The notes under the pieces are model-generated. The model was not told the DNA's origin. It saw only the letters and a list, made by a program, of their open reading frames with translations, and did no database searches. Position numbers and translations under genes: made by a program. This document shows, in pieces, positions 21,965 through 30,191 of a DNA stretch of 64,000 bases. This DNA comes from Trichomonas vaginalis G3 (taxonomy: Eukaryota; Parabasalia; Trichomonadida; Trichomonadidae): assembly GCF_026262505.1 (NCBI RefSeq), contig NC_067206.1:9544268-9608267 (forward strand), in the 5' to 3' direction. Within the stretch, counting starts at the first letter, position 1, and the number at the start of each line of letters is the position of its first letter.

Positions 21965-22646
21965 TATTATTGTATTTTATGCATTCTTCGACGTCGATTG
22001 GAATTTTATGTTCGTTCATCAAGAATGTAACAAAATCGATGCTGTGAGACATGATTGCATACTTCATGCATTCATCATCTGGTTTTTGATCTTTCAAACA
22101 CGCACTCATAATCTCTGGATTTCCTCCTAAAAATGAAAGAAGAAGACAATTTTTTGTGATTTTTGCAGAGAATTTTGTTCTCAAAAACTTGAAACAATTG
22201 ACAGAGCCGTAATAACAACATAATTCAAGTATATATAATTGTTCTCTCACACACGGAATGAAATCAAAGTTGGCAAGTTTGAGATAATTAAAATTTTCTT
22301 GTTCTGTGAATGGAATAAACAAACTCACATCATCATCAATAATTGTTTGCAAAAATTTAGTGTAGTAGGATGAAATATCATCAGGAAAAGATTCTTTGAA
22401 CAGCTTTTGCTTTAAGATCAAATAAGATGGCCAGTACCCATTGTTTTGTTTTTCTGCGTTTGAAATCATTTCCTTTAAGTGATCCATTAAATATTCACCC
22501 GAGTTATTCATTAATTTGTTTTTAATTTCTTCACAAAAAGCATCGATTTCGTCTTCATTTGTTATATGCAGTCTATACAACCTAGACGTAATATCATCAT
22601 AATCTTTGAAACAATCAATAAAATCGTTATAATGGAGAATATTCAT

Positions 22647-23078
22647 GAAAATGATTTGATTAGTTTACGATAAAATTATTTTAAAATTTTAAAAAAAATA
22701 GTCGGAATTTTGCGATTTTATGTAAAGTGACATATTGAATGAATTTCAGGTGAGTATTTTTGGATAAAAATCCATTTGGTAATTTTTTTTTCAATCAAAA
22801 GATCAATTTTGCAATTTTCAGTTTAGCATCAAGGATATGAGCTACATTATTGAATTGAAGTATATGATGGCTTGTGATGCATGTAATATAATCATGCAAG
22901 CAAATAGTTATTAATTGCTTATTTGATCAAAACACTGTCAAAAGCAGTTTGTTGCAGGAGGAAATATTACTCAATCAGTGGATACTTGAAACATATGTAA
23001 ATTTTTTATCTGAAAAAAAAAATCAAATCCCGAATTAAAACAACGAAAAACAATAATCGTACATTTAATTAAATAACA
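22647..23078. other. Intergenic, divergent promoter side of the ankyrin gene
   Basis: No gene. A TCACTTTAC element on the minus strand near 22724-22731 could be a second initiator for the ankyrin gene. Confidence 0.35.
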
Positions 23079-23627
23079 TTAACCGTAGCTAAGTCTTTTT
23101 GGATTCTTTGCAACCTCTTTAACTTCTTTCTTCCATGTATTTTCAATTAATTTCCTTGAAAACAATTTCCAAGTGAAGTAGTAGCTGGTAAACACGCGCT
23201 TCACTTGAGGTACGTGTGGGGTGTGGAAACCTCCTGTGTTGTTTGAATTCTGGAACGCTTCTAAATCAACTTCGTTCTGGTAACCGCGTAATTTCAGCTG
23301 ATTTGCGAACAATTGCCATTTAAAGCGATAGCTAGTTAAAAGAGAGTTACTTCTAAAGTTATTTGTGATTTGTTTGAAACGTTTATTATCAGTTGAAGTT
23401 CCTAATTTAATAATTTCATCATCATCTGATGGATATTCATCATCACTACTCATTAAAGCGTTTGAGGAGGCAACTGAGTATGCATATGAGCTTCTTCTAC
23501 TGAGAGGAATATTATTTTTATCTTCAGCTTTTTCTAAAAGTTTCATGGTTCTCTTAAGCCACAGTGACACCTCATATGAATTGTCAAGTTGTCTAATTCC
23601 AGTATTACCGATTTCTTTGTAACTCAT
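23079..23627 (-). CDS. Hypothetical protein with two copies of a TSY-F-W motif
   Basis: 182 residues, soluble, no signal peptide. A Ser/Asp-rich, probably phosphorylated middle (SSDDEYPSDDDE, about residues 60-71) is followed by two related segments: LLTSYRFKWQLFANQLKLR and VFTSYYFTWKLFSRKLIEN, about 50 residues apart. They look like an internal duplication of an aromatic helix. The family is unknown. The ATG is preceded by a good initiator about 10 bases upstream, which supports a real, expressed gene. Confidence 0.7.
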   Translation of the reverse strand: MSYKEIGNTGIRQLDNSYEVSLWLKRTMKLLEKAEDKNNIPLSRRSSYAYSVASSNALMSSDDEYPSDDDEIIKLGTSTDNKRFKQITNNFRSNSLLTSYRFKWQLFANQLKLRGYQNEVDLEAFQNSNNTGGFHTPHVPQVKRVFTSYYFTWKLFSRKLIENTWKKEVKEVAKNPKRLSYG

Positions 23628-23636
23628 TATTTATAT

Positions 23637-23645
23637 AAAAAGTGA
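23637..23645 (-). promoter_or_regulatory. Initiator (Inr) of the 182-codon gene
   Basis: TCACTTTTT on the minus strand, about 10 bases before the ATG at 23627. It matches the trichomonad TCA+1Y initiator. Confidence 0.7.
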
Positions 23646-24231
23646 CAAAAATTAAGATAATTGGAAAAAACACTCACTTTGATTGATAGAAAGGTTTGTA
23701 ATATTACAAAATTAAAATCTCGCCGAATTCCAAAATGTTTTGATGAAAAGACCAAAAATTAGGATTCCTATCATAATATATGGATTGATAAGCTCCACAT
23801 ACATATGGAAACAGGTATCTAAATCAAAAGATCGCGTGTCGAATCTTGAATTACTTGAGATGGGATACATTAATTAGAAATCAAGCAAACGGCTCTAATT
23901 CTGAAAAAAGCATGAGGCTTCGAGAAGTCGATACTTCAAACCTCAACTCAAATCTTAGATTTGTCTAGTTATTAAAAGAGATGAAAGAAAAAACATTTTC
24001 CGTTATCAAAAAATATATAGAATAACTCAACGTATAAGAATATTTCAAAAAAATCAAGGCAACGTAGATATTAATATCTTAATATGATTTCTATTTTTGT
24101 AAATTAAAGTTTGTCTTGATTTTTTGACTTGAATTTGTATTAAATTAAAAACAATAAGGTATATTTAACTGAAATATAGTAATATCGTAAATGGTTTAGA
24201 ATAAATATTTGCAATAACATATTCTGATTTC
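23646..24231. other. Intergenic, nothing recognised
   Basis: About 590 AT-rich bases without a gene or clear repeat. Confidence 0.4.
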
Positions 24232-24471
24232 TTATTTCTTCTTTTTGAGCTGTTCCTCTAAATTCTTAATTTCTTCTTCTAGGCGGGCATTTTCTGCGGC
24301 GATAGCGGCGGCATCTACTCCTTTTGGACACCCTAAATATTGTTTGATATATTCCATTGGATCATTTGGTAAGTCAACCTCGTCGAATAAATTGATTAAT
24401 ACTTTATTAATTGAATCGACAACACCGGATTGCTCTAAGTAATTTCTGAATTCCGCTTTGTCGTCAGACAT
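24232..24471 (-). CDS. MYCBP/AMY-1-like protein
   Basis: 79 residues that follow the c-Myc-binding protein AMY-1 closely: EFRNYLEQSGVVDSINKVL and LFDEVDLPNDPMEYIKQYLG match the family's FRRYLEKSGVLD...P..DFLKHHLG pattern, followed by a short C-terminal coiled coil (ARLEEEIKNLEEQLKKK). In animals AMY-1 binds A-kinase anchoring proteins and ciliary (radial-spoke) complexes. Myc is absent from protists, so a flagellar or anchoring role is more likely here. It is slightly shorter than the human protein (103). A strong initiator lies 9 bases before the ATG. Confidence 0.82.
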   Translation of the reverse strand: MSDDKAEFRNYLEQSGVVDSINKVLINLFDEVDLPNDPMEYIKQYLGCPKGVDAAAIAAENARLEEEIKNLEEQLKKKK

Positions 24472-24479
24472 TTAATACT

Positions 24480-24488
24480 AAAAAGTGA
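24480..24488 (-). promoter_or_regulatory. Initiator (Inr) of the MYCBP-like gene
   Basis: TCACTTTTT on the minus strand, ending 9 bases before the ATG. Confidence 0.7.
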
Positions 24489-24981
24489 CAATTTATAATT
24501 TAAAAATCCCATTTACAACTCCCCAGTGCTATTGTTTCATATTTTGAAGAATTTCATCTATAATTAGCTTTAGCACATAATACTCGAACTAGCATTGAGA
24601 TATCGCTCCAAGTTCAGTTGAAATGGTGGAAATTCACATAGAATTTTGGATCATGAATCAATATCGCAGGAACATTGATCATCAATGCGAATAGCATCAC
24701 AAAATACTAATAATCCTTGAGTGTTTAAACATTATCGAATGAAATATTATTATTATTGAGTTCACATTCCAGAGCATGCAGGGAAATAGTCATTCGTTCG
24801 TTCAGATTAACGAAATATGAAATATTTAATAGAAGTTATTATAAAAAAAAATGAAAACATAAAATTCGCTTATTGTGATGTAATTTTAAGACTTTATGCT
24901 GCATTACTCTCAAGATAAAATATTTTAATAAAGTTTGTGTTTAATTGAATACTGGTGCATATAATTTTCTGACTGAAAGTT
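24489..24981. other. Divergent intergenic region
   Basis: Lies between the start of the MYCBP-like gene and the start of a small tail-anchored protein gene. No further element is recognised. Confidence 0.4.
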
Positions 24982-25200
24982 ATGAATAAAAGTGACATTT
25001 ATAAAAAAATGAAGGATGAGGAATTGACGGACGTTGAAATCAACCAATTCAAAATCTTAGAAGTTAAAACGAAAACAGCAATATTACGCAATATGAAAGG
25101 AGAATTTTTATCTAACGATAATTACGAATTTCTTCTTTTAGGTATCGTAGCTCTTTTTATCCTTTTCATGATTTACTATAATGTTCCTAGTAGAATATAA
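24982..25200 (+). CDS. Small tail-anchored membrane protein
   Basis: 72 residues: a charged N-terminal 45 residues, then one hydrophobic segment (about 49-66, YEFLLLGIVALFILFMIYY) and a short polar tail. This is the layout of tail-anchored proteins inserted post-translationally into the ER or hydrogenosome membrane. No family is recognised. It is short and lacks a clear initiator, so a non-functional frame remains possible. Confidence 0.5.
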   Translation: MNKSDIYKKMKDEELTDVEINQFKILEVKTKTAILRNMKGEFLSNDNYEFLLLGIVALFILFMIYYNVPSRI

Positions 25201-25709
25201 ACTACAAAATTAGGCAATTTAGATTCTTTAAGAACATTCCTAACCTAATCATGAAAATTCGGCTTATTTTTTTATCAATTATCAATTTGATATATTTGTC
25301 TACAGTAAAAGTATAAAATGTTTGCTCTCTTTAGCTCCAAAATTTTAATTTGTTTACTCATTAGTTTTTATTTGGCGGATACATAAAGGCATGCTAAAAT
25401 AAACAAAGCATACTCATTTATTAAGGAAATAATGCATAAAATTGACACTCATGAAACTTCTAAGAGTGATAAAATATTAAAATAAGATTTAAAATACTTC
25501 GCGAAACACTTACATAGCCAAATGGATGTCTCTCATCACCTTCAATTTATATTTAAGCCTCCACTCACATTCCAATACCTTTTGACTGTCAGAGGGTGAT
25601 TCTCTTTTTGAAGGCAAAATAATCGTGAATCAATTTTTTCTTTTGAATAATATGTGTAATGGTGGGTATTTAATTACAGAAATAAATAAAAAAAATTTAT
25701 AATCAAATA
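25201..25709. other. Intergenic, nothing recognised
   Basis: About 500 AT-rich bases before the thioredoxin gene. Confidence 0.4.
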
Positions 25710-26048
25710 ATGAGTGACAAATTGATTCAATTTGATGGGCCTCATGTGAAACTAATCCAGCAAATCAAAGAAAATGAAGGCATAGTAGTTCTCATTTTCT
25801 ATTCTACGTGGTGTATTCATTGCACTCGTCTTTTAGCGGCATTACCAGAATTGATGGTCGATTTCCCTAATGCAACATTCATCAAAATCGATATAGATAA
25901 CAACCAGCAATCAGCGAACTCATTTTTTATCAAAACAATTCCGCATGTCATTATCAATAAATCAGAAGATGATGGCTATTCTACATTAGATTCAATAAAC
26001 GGTTGCAACATAGAAAGCATTCGTAATGCAATCAAAGCAGCACAATAA
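25710..26048 (+). CDS. Thioredoxin-like protein, WCIHC active site
   Basis: 112 residues with the thioredoxin fold order beta-alpha-beta-alpha-beta-beta-alpha. The redox motif is WCIHC (residues 34-38) after the LIFYST strand, DID follows the second strand, and the cis-proline (TIP, P78) is present. Both Cys are there, so disulfide exchange should be possible. The usual WCGPC is replaced by Ile-His, which in other oxidoreductases raises the redox potential and recalls the CxHC motif of protein disulfide isomerases. With no signal peptide it is probably cytosolic. Length is normal for thioredoxin. Confidence 0.88.
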   Translation: MSDKLIQFDGPHVKLIQQIKENEGIVVLIFYSTWCIHCTRLLAALPELMVDFPNATFIKIDIDNNQQSANSFFIKTIPHVIINKSEDDGYSTLDSINGCNIESIRNAIKAAQ

Positions 26049-26803
26049 GATTCAAATTCATAGCCATTTGCAAATTTGGATTCTGTTTCGGAATTATAGA
26101 AGTATATCGACATTTAATTTTAAATGTTTAGTACTAGAGTCTTTATTCATGTTCTATTTACTCGAGTTATTGTTGTTTCTTTTTTAATAGTAAATAATTA
26201 TTTGTAATTATCATTTAATTTCCAATATGTTCTAATATAAAATCGCCCCCTATTGTTTGTGATGTTAATGCATAACTTATGCAGAATTTTTTAACTAATA
26301 TTCAAAAAATAATTTGAAATTCACAGAGCATCATTATTGTTGAAACATTATATGTAAGTTTTTACTAAATCGAAGTAAGTATGATAGTTGAACGATTGAT
26401 TAAAATTCCAATTTAAAGAATATAATCCTAAAAATTATAATGTTTTTATAATTACATTAGATAATTATAAATATTATTAAAAATATTGATATTTTGCCGA
26501 ATTGTATGTTATAAGTCTCTCTTTAAAAAATCCAAAAATACCAGAAATCATTGAAAATATCGAAAAAAATGTATTTTTTCACCTCAAAAAAAGAAAAGTA
26601 AAAAAGTTTGGAAAATTATAAAGCCTGCAATTCGATTAGAGGCATGCAAATTTCATATAGAAACATCACTAAATTGATTCAAAGTAATATCGATTAAAAA
26701 TCATTTGAAAAAGATTAATTTAATGTAAGTTTTAGAAAAGACATTTAGGAGTTAAAAAGAAATTCGCTGTTAAGTATTATCAGATTCTACTTCATTTGAA
26801 GTT
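26049..26803. other. Convergent intergenic region
   Basis: About 750 very AT-rich bases between the 3' ends of the thioredoxin and metacaspase genes. Nothing recognised. Confidence 0.4.
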
Positions 26804-27544
26804 TTATGGTTCCATTAACGGAGAATCGACTAACTCGCCAGATGTTGTAGCAATATTAACAGTTTGCTGGTATTTGGCAAGAATGGTACGTAAACCAGTC
26901 TTTAATTGACGTGGAGTCATATCGCGATTTTGACGAAGAAGTTTTCTGAAGTTGTAAGAGAACATACCTTGTTCACTGTTCTCAACGACAGTCTGTTTAG
27001 CTGTTTGCTGATCGCTAGCAGCAGAAATCGAAATGATATTTTCTGGAAGTCTACGTCCTTTGAAGTTACCACCCTGGATATCCCAAACGGATCCTGAGTG
27101 GCAAGCATCGGTAAGAAGAGTAAGCTTGCTTGTTGGATTCTTATGGTCAATAAGATGAGATATCAAAATATCATCGACCATAACGCCATCTTTGAAGAAG
27201 AATGCTTCATCATAGCCATCAGCTTCATCACCTTCAATGTCTTTGACATTTGTTCCATGTCCAACATAGAAGAGAACAAGATGTACTGTTGTGTTTTCGA
27301 AGAAGTAGTCTAATTGCTCAAGAAACTGGCGCTTAGTTCCGTTTCTTAAGTACCAGTTCTTGAATCCGAATTGGCCGACGATTTTGGCCATATTGTAAGC
27401 ATCATTATCGGGTCCATCACCAAGATCATATTTTGTACCATTGTAATCATTAACAATGAACAAACCAGCTCTTTCCATACGTGATGGAGGTGGATTTCTT
27501 GTGACATCTCTTGCAACTGTGTTTAATTTGAGGACTGCTGTCAT
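26804..27544 (-). CDS. Metacaspase, prodomain-less
   Basis: 246 residues of a clan CD (C14B) caspase fold. GLFIVNDY, the equivalent of the ALLIG strand, is followed by D-N-DA helix start residues, the catalytic His in FYVGHGT (H96) and the catalytic Cys in LLTDACHSGS (C148), with acidic residues for the basic P1 pocket around them. No prodomain or zinc-finger N-terminus is present, so it is a short type-I-like metacaspase, an Arg/Lys-specific cysteine protease linked to stress and cell-death-like responses in protists. The initiator leaves only about 7 untranslated bases, so the start is well supported. Confidence 0.92.
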   Translation of the reverse strand: MTAVLKLNTVARDVTRNPPPSRMERAGLFIVNDYNGTKYDLGDGPDNDAYNMAKIVGQFGFKNWYLRNGTKRQFLEQLDYFFENTTVHLVLFYVGHGTNVKDIEGDEADGYDEAFFFKDGVMVDDILISHLIDHKNPTSKLTLLTDACHSGSVWDIQGGNFKGRRLPENIISISAASDQQTAKQTVVENSEQGMFSYNFRKLLRQNRDMTPRQLKTGLRTILAKYQQTVNIATTSGELVDSPLMEP

Positions 27545-27545
27545 G

Positions 27546-27553
27546 AAAAGTGA
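27546..27553 (-). promoter_or_regulatory. Initiator (Inr) of the metacaspase gene
   Basis: TCACTTTT followed by C and the ATG, almost the full published T. vaginalis pattern TCAYTWYTCATT. Confidence 0.75.
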
Positions 27554-27881
27554 TAGTTATGTAAACTTTTGTAAAAAAATAGAACCTTATTCTTAACTCA
27601 TAACTCCTTACGATATTTATCGAAAAACAACAATGTTATATCATGTGTGTGGAATGTAAGGATGCATAATCTTTCGATTTTTGGCTTTTAGAAGATATTA
27701 TTTATTAACATTCTGCTAATTCTATAATAATAGTGCATCAAATGTCTGTTCTTCTGATTTTATGGCCATATTAGTTAGTTTATGATAGTGTGAAACAGTG
27801 AGATTTATTGTTGAAGAGTGAGTGATTGATTTTTGATATAATTTGTAAATTTACAATTTACATGTCAAATTTCATAAATAA
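27554..27881. other. Divergent promoter region
   Basis: About 330 bases between the metacaspase and RhoGAP starts. A weak TTCATAAAT lies 4-12 bases before the RhoGAP ATG. Confidence 0.4.
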
Positions 27882-28688
27882 ATGCCTGTTTGGGGACAGT
27901 CATTAGTATCATTAGCTCTTACCTATCAGCGTGCCGTACCGAAATTCCTAGAAGAAGCTTTCGAGTTTATCATCAAGGATCATCTCGATCAAGAAGGTTT
28001 GTTCCGTATGGCGGGAAATGATACCGAAATCAAAGCAATGATCAGCAAAATCGATATCTTAAATCAGCTTCAAGCTAACAAAAATACAAATCCATACAAT
28101 GTATGCGTTATTATTAACAGATTTTTGAGAGATATTCCAGGTCATCTTTTCATTGATAGCAACGCTCAAGCATTTCAGAAATGCACTACACCAACACAAG
28201 TTAAAGATATTATCAGAACTCTTCCTGTAATTAACAGAGCTGTTATTTCTCGTCTTTTTGGATTTTTATGCATGGTTGCAAAGCACTCCGACAAAAATAA
28301 GATGACCGCATTAAATCTTTCTATCGTTATGGCTCCAAATCTTGTTGATGATGCTTCCAACGCAACATTTTTGCTTAATAAGGATGTCGTTTTACTTATG
28401 ATTAAAGAATACGCTGCAATCTTCGATGATATGTCATCTCTTGATTCCAATGGAAACTGGATCTCAGATGATGCCTTCTCACAAATCACAGGAAACGTTG
28501 TTAGCGCATTCCTTTGCCAGAGTAGCTTCATGATGAAGCCTTTGACTCCAATTAAAGTAGAAAAGCAGGCACGTATGATTCGCAACGTCCGCATTGAAAT
28601 CAGCTCTTTAGACCATATTATGAACGATTTACTTTCGATTAATCCTTCACCACCAAGTCATAATGTTATACAGCTTACAAAGTTGTAA
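27882..28688 (+). CDS. RhoGAP domain protein
   Basis: 268 residues, almost entirely one RhoGAP domain. VPKFLEEAFEFI starts helix A, the arginine finger sits in GLFRMAGND (R42), and NRFLRDIPGHLF and KNKMTALNLSIVMAPNL are the conserved helix motifs. The protein speeds GTP hydrolysis by Rho/Rac GTPases and so turns off actin signalling. The C-terminal 60 residues are a linker with a short helical end. It has no WW or MyTH4 domain, unlike the dead relative at 8968-10430. The key residues are intact. Confidence 0.92.
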   Translation: MPVWGQSLVSLALTYQRAVPKFLEEAFEFIIKDHLDQEGLFRMAGNDTEIKAMISKIDILNQLQANKNTNPYNVCVIINRFLRDIPGHLFIDSNAQAFQKCTTPTQVKDIIRTLPVINRAVISRLFGFLCMVAKHSDKNKMTALNLSIVMAPNLVDDASNATFLLNKDVVLLMIKEYAAIFDDMSSLDSNGNWISDDAFSQITGNVVSAFLCQSSFMMKPLTPIKVEKQARMIRNVRIEISSLDHIMNDLLSINPSPPSHNVIQLTKL

Positions 28689-29136
28689 ATATTCGGTTTT
28701 ATCATTAGAAATATATTTCTAAACAATAAGTTTTAATATTCCCTTTTTGATATTGATGACTATATGATTTTACTGTGAATTGCAGCTTAAAAACTTAATA
28801 TTCTCTATTAATTTGCATAATTTCATGAATAAAATTGAATTTTCTTCACATATTATAGAAAATATATTACCTCTTCAACATATATTGGCGCAAAGACTGT
28901 AAAAATCGAAGAATGATCTGTTTTCATTATTATATATTTATTTTTGGGCTTTCAATTTGGAAGATTCCAATTTTCTTGGATTTTAGAGATCCCTGCAGTT
29001 ATTTTTCCAATTGAAATCCATAAATTAATGCATTGCCACTTATTCTGGCTGTTTTTGTAAAGAGAATGTCGAAGAGAAGAAATCATTTATTGGCGTGACG
29101 CACCAATCAAATAAATTTTTTAAAAAAATTTAGATA
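28689..29136. other. Intergenic, nothing recognised
   Basis: About 450 AT-rich bases. The motif TCGAAGAGAAGAAATCATT occurs at 29068 and recurs as TCGAAAGAGAAGAAATCATT at the gene start (29139), a small local duplication of the 5' coding end. Confidence 0.45.
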
Positions 29137-29739
29137 ATGTCGAAAGAGAAGAAATCATTAAAGTCAGTGACTGAACAGATCACATTCACCTTCTCACAAT
29201 TGACGTTAGATAATGTTCCTTTCTGCCATAAAACTCTCTCAATCAAAATGCATTTTTCAATGAACAATTTTGCAACAGATCCAACACCAGTAGATAATTT
29301 TATTGTCCAATGGTCAAAAGTTATAGAACTTACACGTCCAATTACAAAAGATACTTTGGGCCATTTAACATCATCAATTATTGACGTTTATGTATATACT
29401 CATACAGTTAAAGGAAGTGGAAAGGAAGAGATAGCAACCGGCAAATTCGATTTATCAAATTTAGTACGCACTGGCGCAAAAACATTCGATTTACCACTTA
29501 CAAGCTCAGTATTAGAAAGCAGCTTACATTTTAATGTTGACATCAAGGGTGGAAAGGATTTCTTCGATAAACAATTTGATCTCCAAAATCAAGAATTAGC
29601 TCCCTTACCTAAAATTATTGTTTCTTCTAAGAAGAGTTGGTTTGTTTTCCATCATAATCAAGATACAATTGAGTCAGATGCTATTCATTTAGCTGATGTT
29701 TCAATGAATCAAGCTCAATCCGGAAAAACGGAACAATAG
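29137..29739 (+). CDS. Hypothetical protein, possibly C2-like
   Basis: 200 residues. The first 145 are beta-rich, with alternating hydrophobic strands and a pattern such as SIIDVYVYTHTVKGSGKEEIATGKFDLS that resembles an NT-C2 or type-II C2 sandwich of scaffold proteins. The last 50 residues are polar. No calcium ligands are evident. The call is by strand pattern only. It is intact, with a plausible ATG. Confidence 0.5.
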   Translation: MSKEKKSLKSVTEQITFTFSQLTLDNVPFCHKTLSIKMHFSMNNFATDPTPVDNFIVQWSKVIELTRPITKDTLGHLTSSIIDVYVYTHTVKGSGKEEIATGKFDLSNLVRTGAKTFDLPLTSSVLESSLHFNVDIKGGKDFFDKQFDLQNQELAPLPKIIVSSKKSWFVFHHNQDTIESDAIHLADVSMNQAQSGKTEQ

Positions 29740-30191
29740 AATTTTATTCGGTTTGTAAAGTCTGTATCAGAGGAAGCAATGACATTTAGCGCCATTTACA
29801 CTATTAATTTGGTCAAAATTAGATTAATTTTTTTCGTAACTTAATTGCTTACATATTATTGAATATCTATCATTATGTATTTTAAAGGATCTTTTTCTAT
29901 ACTCGAATCTTTTTCCACCCTATTTGAAATGAAAAAATCGAATAATTTTTTTGCGTTTGGTATCAAAATACTGAATATCGCAAACGAATTCGATCCATTT
30001 GAATGGAATGAATCTTCAACATAATTATTTTTGCTCAATTTCAAATTCAATATTTTTGATCTTGCCCATTTCAGCTATATTATACGGAGTTAATTGAATT
30101 TCTTAATGATAGCAACTTATATCCCAAATGAAATGATGCTTTTTGAAAAAAAAAGTATTTGTTAGTGAGAAAAAAATACGTTAATAACATA
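29740..30191. other. Intergenic before ODAD2
   Basis: AT-rich. A 64-codon minus-strand frame here has no support. No clear initiator is seen before ODAD2. Confidence 0.35.

Larger units (their letters stand above)
19544..22646 (-). pseudogene. Ankyrin-repeat (DUF3447-type) protein gene split by a mariner
   Basis: The 5' part (22646 down to 21965) starts MNILHYNDFIDCFKDYDD and ends in IEECIKYNN-like sequence, typical of the N-terminal DUF3447 region of trichomonad ankyrin proteins. The 3' part (20658 down to 19544) carries at least seven ankyrin repeats of 30-33 residues (DKEGKTALHYAVINNN...). Taking out the mariner and one TA leaves 682 + 1115 = 1797 bases, exactly 599 codons in frame, reading ...YNNIPALFIYYDGKNKIKEF... 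The start is supported by TCATTTTCATG. As it stands the gene is interrupted. Confidence 0.85.
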
